Shown one piece after another: positions 13,149-26,407 of a DNA stretch of 64,000 bases. This DNA comes from Prinia subflava. Its lineage: Eukaryota; Chordata; Aves; Passeriformes; Cisticolidae. Under the pieces are notes generated by a model. It had not been told where the DNA came from, did not search any database, and worked only from the letters and a program-made list of their open reading frames with translations. How positions within the stretch are numbered: the stretch's first letter is position 1; every line of letters begins with the position of its first letter. A program made the translations under genes and the position numbers. The stretch is taken from assembly GCF_021018805.1 (NCBI RefSeq), contig NC_086250.1, positions 64,925,322-64,989,321 on the forward strand, read 5' to 3'.

Positions 13149-14345
13149 GTTTACAGTGGTTGAAAGTTTTTTCTCCATTCTTCTTGGGGTTCACTCAGAA
13201 TTATATTTAAATATTTTCTTATTGTTGTTTTCCTCTTCATCACTTGTTCCCTTAAGTCAGAAAGTTTTCTCCCCCAGTCCCAGCTGAAATCAAGTACTGC
13301 TTCTTGCAAGGCAGTGCCTCTCCAGGTTCTCCAGACCTTTACCATTCTTGGTGTTCACAAAGCTTCAGCTCATACAAATATGAAGCAATAGTTACTTTGC
13401 CACCAGCTGAATACAAAACTCAGCTGGAAAAAAGACAAAGACAGACACGTTCTGACACCCTGCAACACCACATAATTTCAACTCTTTTGCTGATTATAGC
13501 AAAAATCATATTTCCTGGGTTACACAGCATTTTTGAAAATTCCTGACAATTGACTTTCCTAACAATTTTCATGATCAGCATTTTATTTACTCATCAAGAC
13601 AAAATATCTGATTAGGGATTTAATATGAAATGCAGTCTTCAAGTTGAGAAAATTTTCTCTCTTGCTCAATAGGCACATTTCCACTTTTTATCTCCAGCCC
13701 TCAGTTGGAGGTCCCTGGGTGTAATAGCATGGATGTGCAAACACTGGTGAGTGTGGATGTTGAGTGTTAATAACAAATATCCAAGACTGAAAATCAATAG
13801 TACATGCATTGGAAATATACAAAATTTCTGTCTGTAAACTGAAAATGCTTTTCAGTTTTTAAGCTCTTTGAGAGGAGTTTGTAATCAGCAGCAAGGGAGA
13901 AGATGTACTTGCTTATAAGTGAACAAGAATATAAGGTCCATTCACCATGGGACTAAACCAAATTCTTCTACCACATGTAAGAACCTAAATATACATCAGA
14001 TTTTCTGTGCCTGAGTCAGATAATCTGGTACATTAGCCCAGAGAGTGCTATATGTATTGTCTTAGACCCTATTCATTGGGCTGGAAGATGGATATGTTCA
14101 TATATATTGATTTCTCAATCAGAATACTCATCTTGAATAATGGATAGGATATCAAAACTGGAAAAAATGAGCTGCGTGGATCTTATTTATTCAAATTTCT
14201 ACTTCCACTGTATCTATAGTAAGGAAGCTATTAAGAAGCGAATATTTATACTTTTCACTGAGTTGTCTCTTATCTTCTTGAATAAAAAATGCATTTTAAT
14301 TCCATCTGAGTATTAAGATCACTACTCTTTTAGCTTCAAAGACAA
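13149..14345. other. Intergenic, no gene seen
   Basis: Unique AT-rich DNA. Short frames of up to 80 codons occur on both strands without domains or splice context. Confidence 0.5.
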
Positions 14346-14830
14346 AGTCAAGATTTCCAGTGGATCTGAGAGGATGTAAGGGAGATGGCAGAGCCCTGGG
14401 CTGGGGTCAGGGATTTCAGGGCCCAGCAGACAGGGCCTGGGTAGGGCAGGGCAGGGGGGTCAGCCACAGCCTCTGGTACCAGGCTCCTCCCTGGGGATGC
14501 ACATTGTCTGGGACACCAGGTGATGGGTGGGGGTCAAGATGCAGGCTCTGAGACACAGGGCACGCACTCCTGTGGCACTGCAGGACCTGAAGCTCAGTGA
14601 GAGGCAGAGTCGAGGCTGTGCTGGCCCTGAGACACACCCTGACAGTCTCCCTCTCATTAGCCATCCCTCTTTATGCTCTTCACACCAGTATTTTCCTCAC
14701 AAGTTGCAAGGGAGGTGGTGAGGGAGGAGAGAGAAGACAATAAAGCTCCCAGCTGTTTGAAACATCTGTCAAAGCCTCTCTGGCAGAGCTCCACTGCTGA
14801 GGTGAGCCCCCTCAGCAAAGCAAAGCTCTG
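14346..14830. other. Local GC-rich island of unknown origin
   Basis: This block is clearly richer in G and C than the flanking AT-rich DNA, with G-rich tracts such as GGGCAGGGCAGGGGGGTCAG around 14440-14462. Overlapping frames of 60-80 codons are open on both strands, as expected from composition alone. I see no CR1, LTR or exon signature. It could be a decayed LTR or retroposed fragment, or an old gene remnant. CpG is sparse, so it is not a promoter-type CpG island. Confidence 0.45.
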
Positions 14831-17800
14831 CAGAGATGGCATCTGCTCACTGATGTTTGCAGCTCACCTAAATGCACTCCAAAGCTGCTGAGCTCTGAAC
14901 AGCCTCTTTTACTACATCAGAACACTGCTCAAATTAACTTAAAACAACCAATCTGTCCATATGTATCCAAATAAGCACTTGTAGAACCCCAGACAGACCA
15001 TGGCAATAATTCTCACCCTGAAACTGGAATTGTTACAAGTAGCTGTTCATAAATAATCCAGTTTTCAAGCTGTGTCAATTGGACACAAGACCACGACGCA
15101 TATCTTTCTTTTGCCCATTTTGTTGCCAAATGGGCTGTGACTATTTGTAGATAAAGAGTACACATTTCACACACCACTAACACACAATAAAGTAGGATAA
15201 TTGCACAGTTTACCTGCTAGCAGAATCAGAATGTAAACAGAGTGAGGAGAAGAATTAATTTGAGTTATGTAAAACTGGCATTGAAAGATTATTTGTATTA
15301 GCCAACATACTTTGCCTCTCCATTTATAAGAATGTATTAGTAAACTATTTTTTTTGTTGTTCATGGTCAAGTCCTCTTTACCCTCAGTATCTAATAAAAT
15401 GAATGAGGTAATTATTTGGCAAGTAAAGGTAACTCAATAGTTTATCCATTAAGAGTAGTCTAATAAATAGTCACAGTTTGGACTTTGTTCAGCATAAACT
15501 CAGACTGTATTTATTGTAAAGAAATTTGGGAAACCCAAAAAGACAACACTTTGAAGAAATTAACACAAATATATTACTCCTAAGCCCCACCACAAAACTC
15601 TAAGACAACTTCAAAGATAAAGCTTTGAAATTGGACTTCAAACTTGTTAATGTAAAGTGACCTAATTTTCCATGAGCATATTAAGAACATGGTAAGGATA
15701 ATAATAAATTGTAACAGGGTTAGTCAAAATCTTTGAAAAAGAAAGTCAAGCATAAATTAAAGTAAAAATGGAAGATTAAGGTGTTCAAAGGGTGCTGCAT
15801 CTGTTCTTACTCTCTTTCCATGACATCTACTTGTGGCCACCAGAGGAATTAGGATACCAGAAGAGTCATTGTTATGAAAAATCTACTAAAACATTATTCT
15901 AAAAAAGTTGTCAGTTTAACATTAAGGTATTGGATCCAACAAGTGTGAGCATAAGGAAGCACAATTTTATATAACAGAAATTAAGAGAAAAAATAAGGTG
16001 CACTCAACTCCTCAGCAGACTTCTGTGTCAGTATTCATGAGCTGGCATAGTTCATCTGACCAGAATTTCTTATATATTTGTTTCAGGATAAGAAACAGTT
16101 CCTTGGATACTGACCTCAAGTTTTAAACAGTTGTGAGTGCGTTGAAATTAATATAACATATATTTTACCTGTCCCCTCATTTACACCATTTAATTTTTTA
16201 ATCTTTTAATTCTTGCTACTACTTTTCTTTAAATTTCTGTAGACTTACCACAACAAATTTTTCCCTTTCGTATCCATCACGTCCTAATTGCAGTCACTGA
16301 AAGTGAGGAATTTCAACTGGTTGCAGCAATTCCTTGTCATCATCAAATACTCCTTCCCCAGAGTGTACTCCCCCAAAATCATGAAATCATTCTTGTGATT
16401 ATCTTCCAGTCCATGTTTATCAAACCGAATATCACTGGGGCTAGTCATTCTAGTTACTGAGTACCAAAAAACATATTCACTATTTTGAGACAATAAGTAA
16501 GAGAGAAATGGTACAAAATATACACAATATGTCTGGGTGCCTTAACTTACAGTCTTGGAGATGCAACAGCCCAAGGAAGTCAATTCAGGCTGAAAATGTT
16601 GTCCTTGAGTCATCTGGCATTTTTTTTTTCCAATGACTTAAGAACAGATGGCCAGCATCAACCCAAAATTTATTTTCTGAGTTTGATTCAGTCCCACAAT
16701 ACAAACTGTAAGTCATGTTTCCTGATTATATTAAAATATTTTTCAGTGGAAGAATGTATGGAGCTTTGATCTGCTTTCAGGACATTTACATCTTTTGTAT
16801 GGTTGCTCTTAGACAAAATGTAAATTGATGCTATGTAGGATAGGCTATGATAATTATGATTATTGTAATTGGTTAAAAAATGTGAAAAGAGGAAAGTGAG
16901 AGTGGGAATTAAAAACCAGAGCAAGATGGAGAATCTCAGCTTCTAATGTTATAGATAACAGAATGTGCACTTGGCTTGCAAAAATTTCCAGATGCTTGTC
17001 AAAGAAAAGTGAAAACAGGAAAGAGAAAATCTCAGAGATTTTAAGAACAGATGTAAAACCCCTGAAATTTGAAAATAAAAAGGATTAAAACTATGAGATC
17101 CTGAAAATTTTGGCCCTCATGTCCAAAGTTCCTGAACAGTACATGAGACATACATCCTCTAAATAAAAGTAAGAGTTTCCAAAACCTCTAAGGACTAATT
17201 TGGCTCAGGTCTGAAAATCCAATCAAAATGCAAGGAATAGTTTCTCTTTAGTGGAGTCATCTTTCATACAGACAGATTTCCAGATTAGAGAAGACATTAA
17301 ATCATGCTGCCTTACACAGCTTCACAGACTAAATCATAAAATTTCAAATACAAAACTAAAGCCAGACTTTAAACTTTAGATGCTCTAAGAGCAGTCTTAA
17401 AGTACTTTATAATCGAAGCAAACAAGTATATTTTCTGCATCAGGGAAAAGAGGGGAAATTATTCACACCCTTTTATTTAAGAAACAGCTTTGGGTTTTAG
17501 ATTAGGAACTTTGTCACCTTCCATGTAACTGCTGGAGAGAATAGAGTTCATCACCAACTGTGCTGGAGCTTAAGGAAATAAGCTGTCTAATTTAGCTGCC
17601 TTTAGTCAGGGGTGACTGAGGGTCTTATCATAGACAGCATTTTTTAACTAATCTGATTAATGACAGTTTAACAAGAATTAGATAAACTGCAAACAGGCAC
17701 ACTTTGCTAAGCCTATATGCTCTTTTCAAAGTTTCCTGATGTGGATTAATTATGAAAATTGAAATATCAGAAAGTATAGAATTACTATTTTTTTATGTAT

Positions 17801-19120
17801 TTCTAGAGCATTGAGAGTCTGATTATGGGTCTGGTGATGGATACATGGGGAGTAGAACAGTTGCATGCATAGCTCAAGCCATAGGTATAGTGAAAAGCAT
17901 GAAAATCCTTCAGAGTTGATAAGAATACCGCAATTCAAGAGACACAGTAAAGGACATTCATTGTAAACACTTTTTTTTTCTTAGATAGACTTACAGGGAA
18001 TTTTATTTCTTTTAGAAAAAACTGTTACTTAACTAGTCATCCAATATGAGGATAAGAAGTAGAATGCTAAACTATATAAAGAGCCACACTACGATTTCTC
18101 ACCAAGAATATTAAGGAGCAGGTTTGCCAGATTTTCTCAAATGACCCTTTGGGGTTCAAAAAACTTAGTTAATTTATATCTTGCTGATATGATTTGCTTG
18201 ATCTGCACCTGATATTCCTTGGGTGTAGTCAATCACTTAGAATATTGCTGGAGGCTCAACATGAACCACTTTGTTTCACTGCAGACACTGCAGTCTCTCA
18301 AACAAACCAAAACATAAACTGTCATGTGTCCCTGAAGTGACCTACAATCACATCACCTTCCTGCATACATTTTTATTTTTATTATTGTTATAAGCCTACT
18401 TATATTTCAAAAACAACACATTGTTTGAAACATGAGAATAATAAAAAGTTTTTAAAAATGAATTATGAGGTAGTTGATGATCTCAGGTAAGAGAAAACAA
18501 GGTCAAATTAACATATTTAAAACACTGTTCAAGTATGTGGACAGCTACATCAATTAGAAGGCACAGGCTAATGGACCTTAACATTTAGTTGCTTTTGCTA
18601 TCTTATGTTATTTTTTTTTTCATGCTACAGAGAGAGTTTTCCATGCAGGTTTTCATCTGTCCCAGTCCATCACCTGATACAGAAGTCTCTAATGAATTTG
18701 AGTCCTGAGTCACCACTTGGGAGGTGGTGACATTTTGTCATTCCAAACCTCACCATCTTCAGGAGGATACGAGCATGAATTTATGTTTTTTCTGAATCAG
18801 ATTGCTTTTTGTCAGGAACTGTAAGTATAATCTAAGTCAGATTTCTCAATGTGAATTTAATAGTGCTTATGGGGGAGGAAGCAGAACCCTCCTGCACTTC
18901 TTTGAAAATGGAGTCTGTTAGAGAAGATCCTAAATCAAAGGGTCTGACACATCCTGCCATGCATGTGAAATAATCCTCTGCCAGAATGCATTAGTGGAGT
19001 GATAAATTATGAACCTTCACTACACCTAACATTAGAGTGTGATTCTTTTTCTAGTTTTGTATATTTTTAGTTACTTTAGGAACAAAAACCCTGCTTTTGC
19101 CTCCTCCACAAAATTCCACA
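14831..19120. other. Intergenic AT-rich DNA, no gene seen
   Basis: No exon, RNA gene or transposon is recognised over about 4.3 kb. Open frames of 60-78 codons (for example minus strand 16284-16493 and 16688-16924) have no domains I recognise. Confidence 0.5.
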
Positions 19121-19122
19121 AA

Positions 19123-19145
19123 GCCAAAAAAAAAAAAAAAAAAAA
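19123..19145 (+). repeat. Poly(A) tract
   Basis: An uninterrupted run of about 20 A after GCC, followed by GATGACTTT. No gene-like or SINE-like body is visible immediately 5' of it, so I treat it as a simple repeat. Confidence 0.85.
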
Positions 19146-22100
19146 GATGACTTTATAGCCGAGTCTGGGGTTTTTTTAAATTTTAAAATTTTATTTTTTT
19201 ATTTCTTTCCAGAGTTCTCATTTCAATCTTAGATTGGTGTTTTGATTTTAAGTACAAAACAACCTTTAATTGTAGTTGTTATCTGCACTGAAAACATTTA
19301 TTACTGAGAATAGTACAAGGAAATATGTGAAGGCAGTCAAAGGGCCTTTATTTTTAAAATAAATTCAGATGAACACACTTATATGTCAGCTGCTTTCCAT
19401 CTCTGCAAGCCCTGGGATTTCATTCTGAGGTAATTGTGAAACAATTCCATCAAATAGATTTCACAAAAGGCATCCTAATGGAGAGGCCAGTAACTACATT
19501 TATTACAGGTCTGTGTTCTATGGCAGAACTTAGAGGCTGGAGCTGGGGGCAAGACCCCATTTAGACTATCCTGTCTAGAAAGGGAAAGTGTTGTCCTGAA
19601 GAACTAATGAAACAAATTGTGAAAGAAGACAGAAATGGACAAAGCCACATAGAAAATTGGTAGTCTAACTGATTAGAAGCCCATTTTTCTTGCTCTCCCT
19701 GTCAGATTTTTTCCAGTCCCATGGGCAGAAGATCATAAAGATGATGTCAGGGGCCTGACTTTGGCACTTGCAGGTTTGTGGTTTCCATGATGGAAACAGA
19801 AATCCCTCGAAATAACCCTGTGGTCTGGACAAATCATTTACACCTCACACAGACTCACACAGCCACACACACACTGACAGTCTCAACACAGAGCAGTTTT
19901 GTCATGTTGAAATATAAAAAATGGATGCACACGTGTGCAGAAACCCTTTACTGTAAATCGAAGTTCCATCTCCCATCGCCCCAGTGACACAAGTTATGTG
20001 TCTTTCTCTCTGCTCTTATTCCACAGACACCCATCTTGTAGACATGCAAAACAAGGAATAATCTCCCTATTGCTGCTGAGTCACTCTCAGTGTAGCACTT
20101 GCCTATGTGTGTAATGAATCACAATAATGTGACATGAGGGCAGCACTACAGGGGAGCAAAACCTGCTGGGGATAACTGGAGGGGTGTGGGTGGAAATAAT
20201 GCTGCTGGGCATCTTCCTGAAGGGAATATTTCAACTGACATACCTAGAAAAGCTTACCAGGCCAAAGAAAATCATTCATCTGGTTGGATTCCATCAACAG
20301 AAATGCAGCAGCAAACTAGGGCTAAATAAGTCTGATCCAAACTATGGGACATAGCTGTCTTACACAGCATGGAAAAGGGAAGGACTGAGAGCAAAACCAG
20401 AAACAAAACCAGAAACAAATGTCCTTCTGAATTGGGCATTGCTGGAGAACATGCCCCAGGAGACAGTGCTGTGCTCCTAAGTGAGGCTGAGTAACCTGGC
20501 TATTCCTTGAAGCCCTTCCTTTTTGCCAGAAATATATTATATAGATGTTCATGACATCTTTAACAAAAAACAGGAAAAGGACAGGCCTGGATAACTAGTT
20601 TTCAGTTTGGCATATTGAAGTGAACTGGTTTTCTGTCAGGTGGTACCAAGCCTGTGAAGGGGCTTGCATTATCTTCTTGGGCAAGAACAAGAAGCATCAT
20701 GCTTCTTGTTGCCTGATTTTTTTGCCCTTCAAAAGAGACTCTTTTTTTCTGCAACTCTGAAGCTATATTAGAGCTTGGAAACAGAAGAAATTATTAAACA
20801 AGCTGTAATTAGAAAAAGTATCTGTATATCCTGCTTTTGCTACTCTCACTGAGAATAGTATTTTGTTTTTAAAATCAGCTGGACAGGTTTATAAGTTTCA
20901 CACAAAATGAAGGACTTTCAATAACTTTCTTTATTTCCAAACATCAAGAGTGAAAAAACAGACACTTCTTGAAAGAGTGGGTTGAGTTCAAGTTAACCAG
21001 AATAACTTGAAAATCTCAAAGTGAAAAATTTATTCATTTTAAATATTCCTAACATCATTGTTTTCAGATAATTGGGTGTGACAATAGCCCAGTGGGCAAA
21101 CAGGACCACTCTGCAATATGCATTTGGCCCAAAACTGAAAAAAAATCAAAGCACAACTACGTTCTTCTGGGAGCTCACTAAGGTGATCCTGGATTCTGGA
21201 CTGCATTCACAACTCTGCCCTGTATTTGACATTAACCCTGTAATTTTAAAATTTAGAACAATGAGGAAACTACTCAGTTGAACTGTGTTTCCAGTGTTGC
21301 AGTGACCATCATCCAGTGGAATTTTCCCCAGGTGGTCTTGTAAACATTTTTGGCTAAGATGCATTAATATGTAAATTGGGAAATAGGCACAGGAAATGAA
21401 ATATTGTGACATCTGAATGTGTCATTTTTTTATGAAGCAAAGTGTTTGTTATTGCAGTTATAAAACCTGAAAATGTTCAAATAGCCCATATTTTCCTCTG
21501 ACAGCCTTGGACTAGATGAATGACATTCACAGCCAAGGTATTTTGACTGCTGGACATAAACTTCATGGACTTGGTTGTTTGCAGTACAGCTTTTTTTACA
21601 AAACAAAACAGCACACAAGGTGCAGCCTGGATGCTGTACCTCCCAGAGGTGCACTGGATAGGAAATAAACAACCAGATAGAATGTAGGCCAGGGTTAATC
21701 TATTGAGAGAGTTAACCTGTATTCAAGGAACTTGCTTAGAATTAGTACTGATGAGATGGGGGAACTTAGAATATTTTCCTTTACATTATATCTCCTTACT
21801 TAACCGATATCCACATCCTAAATATTGCTTCCTACAACTAAATGAACAGCTTATTTGCAATGGAGGACAGTGCCTTGCTCCATTGAAATAACTAAAAAAG
21901 TCCTGACTAACACCTCCAATAATTCTAACTTCATAGCTTGGTCATAATTCTGCTTCTGCATTTGGCTATATTCATGTAGCACAGCCTGGATTTTCAATTT
22001 ATTGTCCCAAACTTAACCCTTTCTTTTCAAGATCCTTTTTTAATACTATCACTCACAAATGCCTTGAATTTATAAGGCAACAGAAGAGCACTGTGTGCAA

Positions 22101-22515
22101 ACACAGGTTTTGCCCAACCCTGTGTACAATGATGTTTCAGAGCTATCCTCAGCTCAGGTCATCAGGCTCCCTCTCTTTTCAGACACCAGATGTTGCAGAG
22201 CTCAGACCCCTGTAGGCTGCCTGCGTAGCCAGACAGGGACTGACAACAGGACAATTCATAATAGGTGCACCACAGAGAGTTATAAATTAAGATTAACAGC
22301 ACTTCCAACAAGAGGTGACAAAGCATTAGTGTCCTGAGCCTACCCATATGCATTATAAACTTACTGTTTACTTTTGGAGTTAGGACAGCCAAAGATTTGT
22401 CTGGTTGCAAGATCCAACACCTCCACCTGAGTTTGGCATCCACTGATCAGCTTGTTACATACAACAGGATTGTCACATCAAATTGATTTTATAAGCCTTG
22501 CCTTTCTGACAGGCA
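19146..22515. other. Intergenic DNA, one notable hairpin, no gene seen
   Basis: Mostly unique AT-rich sequence. The one structure noted is a short hairpin at 20679-20713, listed separately. The ORFs at 21072-21412 and 21430-21672 have no recognisable motif. Confidence 0.5.
20679..20713. repeat. Short near-perfect hairpin
   Basis: CAAGAAGCA and its exact reverse complement TGCTTCTTG are separated by only three bases. The outer bases GGCAA..TTGCC extend the stem with a small bulge. A run of seven T follows at about 20717-20723. No conserved RNA family is recognised, and it may be coincidence. Confidence 0.6.
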
Positions 22516-22517
22516 TT

Positions 22518-22882
22518 GAGTCATAGAATTGTTTAGGTTGGAACAGATCTCTAAGATCATTGAGTCCAACCATTAACCCAGCACTGCCAGGTCCACCCCT
22601 AAACCATGTCCCCTCATGTAAACATCCACTGCACATCTTTTAAGTACTTCCACAGATGGTAACCTTGGGCAGCCTGATCCAGTGCTTGACAACCTATTTG
22701 GTGAAGAAATTTTTTTCTAATATTCTCTAAGCCCCAGCCTGATGTAACTCAAGGCCATTTCCTCCTATTCTGTTGCTTGGGAGCAAAGCTGACCCCCACA
22801 TAACTACAGCTTCCTCTCAGGTAGTTGTAGAGAGCAACAAGGTCCTTCTGGCCTCCTCTTCTTCAAGCTAAACAATGCCATT
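22518..22882 (-). mobile_element. CR1 LINE 3' fragment, antisense
   Basis: It begins with the antisense CR1 terminus (GAGTCATAGAATTG.TTAGGTTGGAA) and continues through ATCATTGAGTCCAACCATTAACCCAGCACTGCC, the CCATGTCCC block, GGCAGCC.GATCCAGTGCTTGACAACC, CTAAGCCC..CCTGATGTAACTC and the CTTCTGGCCTCCTCTTCTTC block. These follow the order of a CR1 3' region read backwards. It is diverged and non-coding. Confidence 0.9.
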
Positions 22883-25490
22883 TATTAAATAAGATGAAAA
22901 CATAAAATCATGTTTCTTCTTATTCACGTTGGTGTGTAAATATACAAAAGACAGATAAAAAAGTCATTAAGGGAAGAGAAAATCTCACATCCAGCTCTAG
23001 CAAAACAAATAAAAGTTAATTAATAATTCACAGGAGAACCTGGAAACACAGCTATTTTAAATGGACAGTAATTCATAATGTTTTCTCTGTTGTTCATTTT
23101 TTGACTCTTGTCAAAGAGTGTGTTTTGCATTGCTTTTTCACACCTTACCTAATCAAGAAATACTGAATATCTTTGTGCAGCTGCAATACCTGAAGGATTA
23201 AATAAGGGCTTTTTCTTCAACTTTAAATAAGCAAGCAGTGAAATTAATATGAATTATTTAGCAGTTAGAAACGTGAGACCTCCTACTACCAGAAGAAAGG
23301 TAGATAATTACAAAATTATGTAGTATGTGCTTGCAATAGTCTTATCTGAGCATGTCACTAAGTGCCTGTATTGCTGCTTGAAGGAAAATCTGCCATAAAC
23401 CTCTGGCCATGGAGTTAGACTAAACAGCATGTACTGGATCCTAATACTTCACTGTGTTTGGAAGTCTCAACCATAACTTTGCCAATGTAAAAGGAAATAG
23501 TCACAGTAATACCCTTGTGGGTGCTTCAACATTAGCTGAAATCATTGAAAGAAGAACCATCAGCTTCATGAGATTTGATTTCAAGTGACTGGGTTCAATG
23601 GGCATATTGGACTCAATAATTAAAATTATAAATCATCACAATATGATATTTAGTCATTGTATGATTATTTCATTGTCCATCCTATAATTACATGGTGATC
23701 AAGGCTAACCTATGTCCATTTTTCCGGTGCTGTTTTTCATTTTAAAATTCAAGACCATCTGTACTTTATACCAAAAAATTCAGTTAAGCCAGGATCAGCC
23801 CTGTAAAATATGAAACTCAGCCTTGGGTAAAAATGCATCTAAGTACACCCAGCAAAGCTTGTGTTTGCCCTCAGTCATCCAAGTGACACAAAACTGTGTT
23901 TGAGGTACAGTGTTGTATCCCAGCACCAAGGTTAATGTGTGCACTCATGCCTCACCTATTTCTACCAGATTTCAGACAGGACTGCCTCTACATACCAAAT
24001 TCCAGGTCCTTTGCATTTCCCAGACATTGCAATCAATCACTTCCAGCTCTGCAACTCACCTTGGTTTTGCAAGCCTGGTCATTCTTGACTCTTAGCTGTG
24101 TCTTTATTAATCACATCAGCTATCAACTCCTCAGGTAAAAACAACATTGATAACTGTGGCAAAAAAAAATTGAGATTATTACACAGAACCAAGAGAGAAA
24201 AATACATCTTGGAAAGATTATAAGCTAAATCTTAGTGGTTATTATATACAGTTGTCACCATTGAATGATTTAGGAACAGATCCTGGTTCTTTTGCACAAT
24301 CTCTGTCTGCTGCTCCCACACATTTCAGTCTTTATGGGGTTTTTTTCTACTTTCCATTTTCCACAGTGCAAAACCACCTATGACTTGTTTATTACATGGT
24401 TTATTCTTTGTTGTTGTTGTTGTTGATGACCAATATTATTTATCTTTAGTGGAGAGGAAGCATTACTGATTTTAACAAATCACATTGAAATCCCTGCACC
24501 TTTTTCCCGATCCCTGGTTAAAAACTTTGTTTATAATTGTACGTAGTGGCTCCAAGCCAGTTCCTCCCTCTGCCAAGTTCAGAGAAATCATGAGTGTTTA
24601 TCCATATTGATTTTAATCTGGCACTACTATTTGAATAGAGGAAAGTTCTTGCCTGTGAACAAAATCTTGTAGAAAATAATTTAGAGATATGTTCTGAATT
24701 GTAATCCTACTTGAATACAGCCTTTCACAAATAAGTCACTACCAACTTAAATACTCTACTTCAGAAAATCAAGAGAGAATATAGCTGGATTGCAGTGTAA
24801 AACTTACAAATAAAAGTATCACTGAATATATGGAATATTGTGCACATGGAGAATGTTGGGACAAAATCAATCTTTCAGTTTCTATTTAGCTAAACTTTAT
24901 TTAACAGTCTGTATCAGAAGTAGATGCAAGGCCAGCAATCAGAAATTTCTGTGTGCCAGTCCTGATTCTAACTCTTGGCAGGTAAATTGCCTGTGACTGA
25001 GATAATGGCCACTAATTCAAAAGAGCTGTTTCCTCACTTCCCTGGGGTAAGTCTGTATTGTATAGAAAAGAGCAATTAGCCTGCATTTTATGTGAGGAGT
25101 GGTTTGACTATAAAAATATTCTGCAGGTGATGCTTAATATGAAAGGACTCACATGCAGATTTGAAGAAATCAAATCCTATGCATAACAAAACATTTGGTA
25201 TTTAAGAAATATAAACATTTGAATACATGAAAAAGGTATTTCTATGGTTTGTCAAGATCTATAAATAGAGTAACGAGAGGAAAAAATGGTGATGAGTCAG
25301 GAAAAACTTGGGAGAGGAAAGAAAGTGTATGAAAGAGACTGCTTTAATTAGATAGTATTAAAACTCCAGGAAGTTATCAGAAACATAGGGTTGCAGATCC
25401 TTTATATTTCAGAACATCTTTCTTTAATATTTATGTGATATAAAAGCTTGTCACATGCTTTTGATAGTTGGGTCATAGTATTTGATAGTA
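22883..25490. other. Intergenic AT-rich DNA, no gene seen
   Basis: A short (GTT)n lies at about 24410-24425. Otherwise unique sequence with no supported exon or transposon. Confidence 0.5.
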
Positions 25491-25491
25491 T

Positions 25492-26407
25492 TGGGTCAGG
25501 CTGGCATGGAGTTAATTTTCCCCACAGCATCTCTCCTACTGCTGTGCTTTGCATTGGTAGCCAGAAAAGTGTTGGTAACACACCAGTGCTGAGCTGCTGC
25601 TGAGCAGGGTGGGCACAGCACCAGTGCCATCCCTCAGCACTGCCCCCTCCCCAGTGCCCTTGGGGTGGGCAAAGTCTTGGGAGGGGACACAGCCAGGACA
25701 GCTGAGCCCAGCTGACCAAAGGGATAGCCCAAACCTAATCTGGTGGTGGAGCAGGCCATGGAGGAGCTCGTGCTGGAGAAGGATGCCCAAAGGACCCTGT
25801 GGAACAGCCAGGCTGGCTCAGGCTCCAGCTGGACCCATGAACCTGCACAGGAGAAGCCCACACTGGAGCAGGTTTGCTGGCAGGACTTGTGACCCCACAG
25901 AGAACTCAGCCTGGAGCAGACTGTGGAGAGCTGCAGCCCATGGGATGGAGTAATGCTGGAAAAGTTGGTGGAAGGCTGTCCCCTGTGGGAGGGACCCCAG
26001 GCTGGAACAGGGAAAGGGTGTGGACAGACCTTCCCTGCAGAGGAAGGAGAGGCAGAGACAACAGAGATGAACTGACCACAACTCCCATTCCCCCTGCACT
26101 GCTGGGAGGACAAAGCAGAGCAATTGGGAGGGAAGTTAAGCCTAGGGAGAAGGGTCAGGTAGGTGTAAAGTGTTTTAAAGATTTGTTTGTTTGTTTGTTT
26201 GTTTATAATTCTCTCATTACAATTTGATAAATAATAAATTCAATTAGTCTCCCCAAGTCAAGTCTGTTTTGCCTGTGACAATAACCGCTAACGGATCTCT
26301 CCCTGCCCTAACCTGAACCCACAAGCCTTTTGTCATATTTTTTGTCCTGCTGAGGAAAGAACATTTTTGGTGGGCACTTGGCATCAAGCCAGAGTCAAAG
26401 CGCAACA
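25492..26407 (+). mobile_element. Avian endogenous retrovirus LTR-type element, sense on + strand
   Basis: The start (TGGGTCAGGCTGGCATGGAG then TTAATTTTC) and the GACACAGCCAGGACAGCTGA..CTGACCAAAGGGATA block match an abundant bird LTR module as I remember it. The middle (about 25740-26030) is built of diverged repeats around CACACTGGAGCAG / CAGCCTGGAGCAG. The 3' part contains a (TTTG)5 tract, an AATAAA at 26233-26238, CCCAAGTCAAGTCTGTTTTGCC, and a TGGGCACTTGGCATC..CAGAGTCAA end. The interval begins TG and ends CA, as LTRs do. No gag/pol/env lies beside it, so it is a solo LTR or non-autonomous copy. A target-site duplication is not clear. The 114-, 159- and 117-codon frames inside are repeat translations. 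Confidence 0.8.

Noticed and set aside
25634..26113. 159-codon minus-strand ORF, the longest apart from SEMA3E
   Set aside because: It lies wholly inside the LTR-type element and runs antisense to it; the Ser/Pro-rich composition comes from the GC-rich repeat units.
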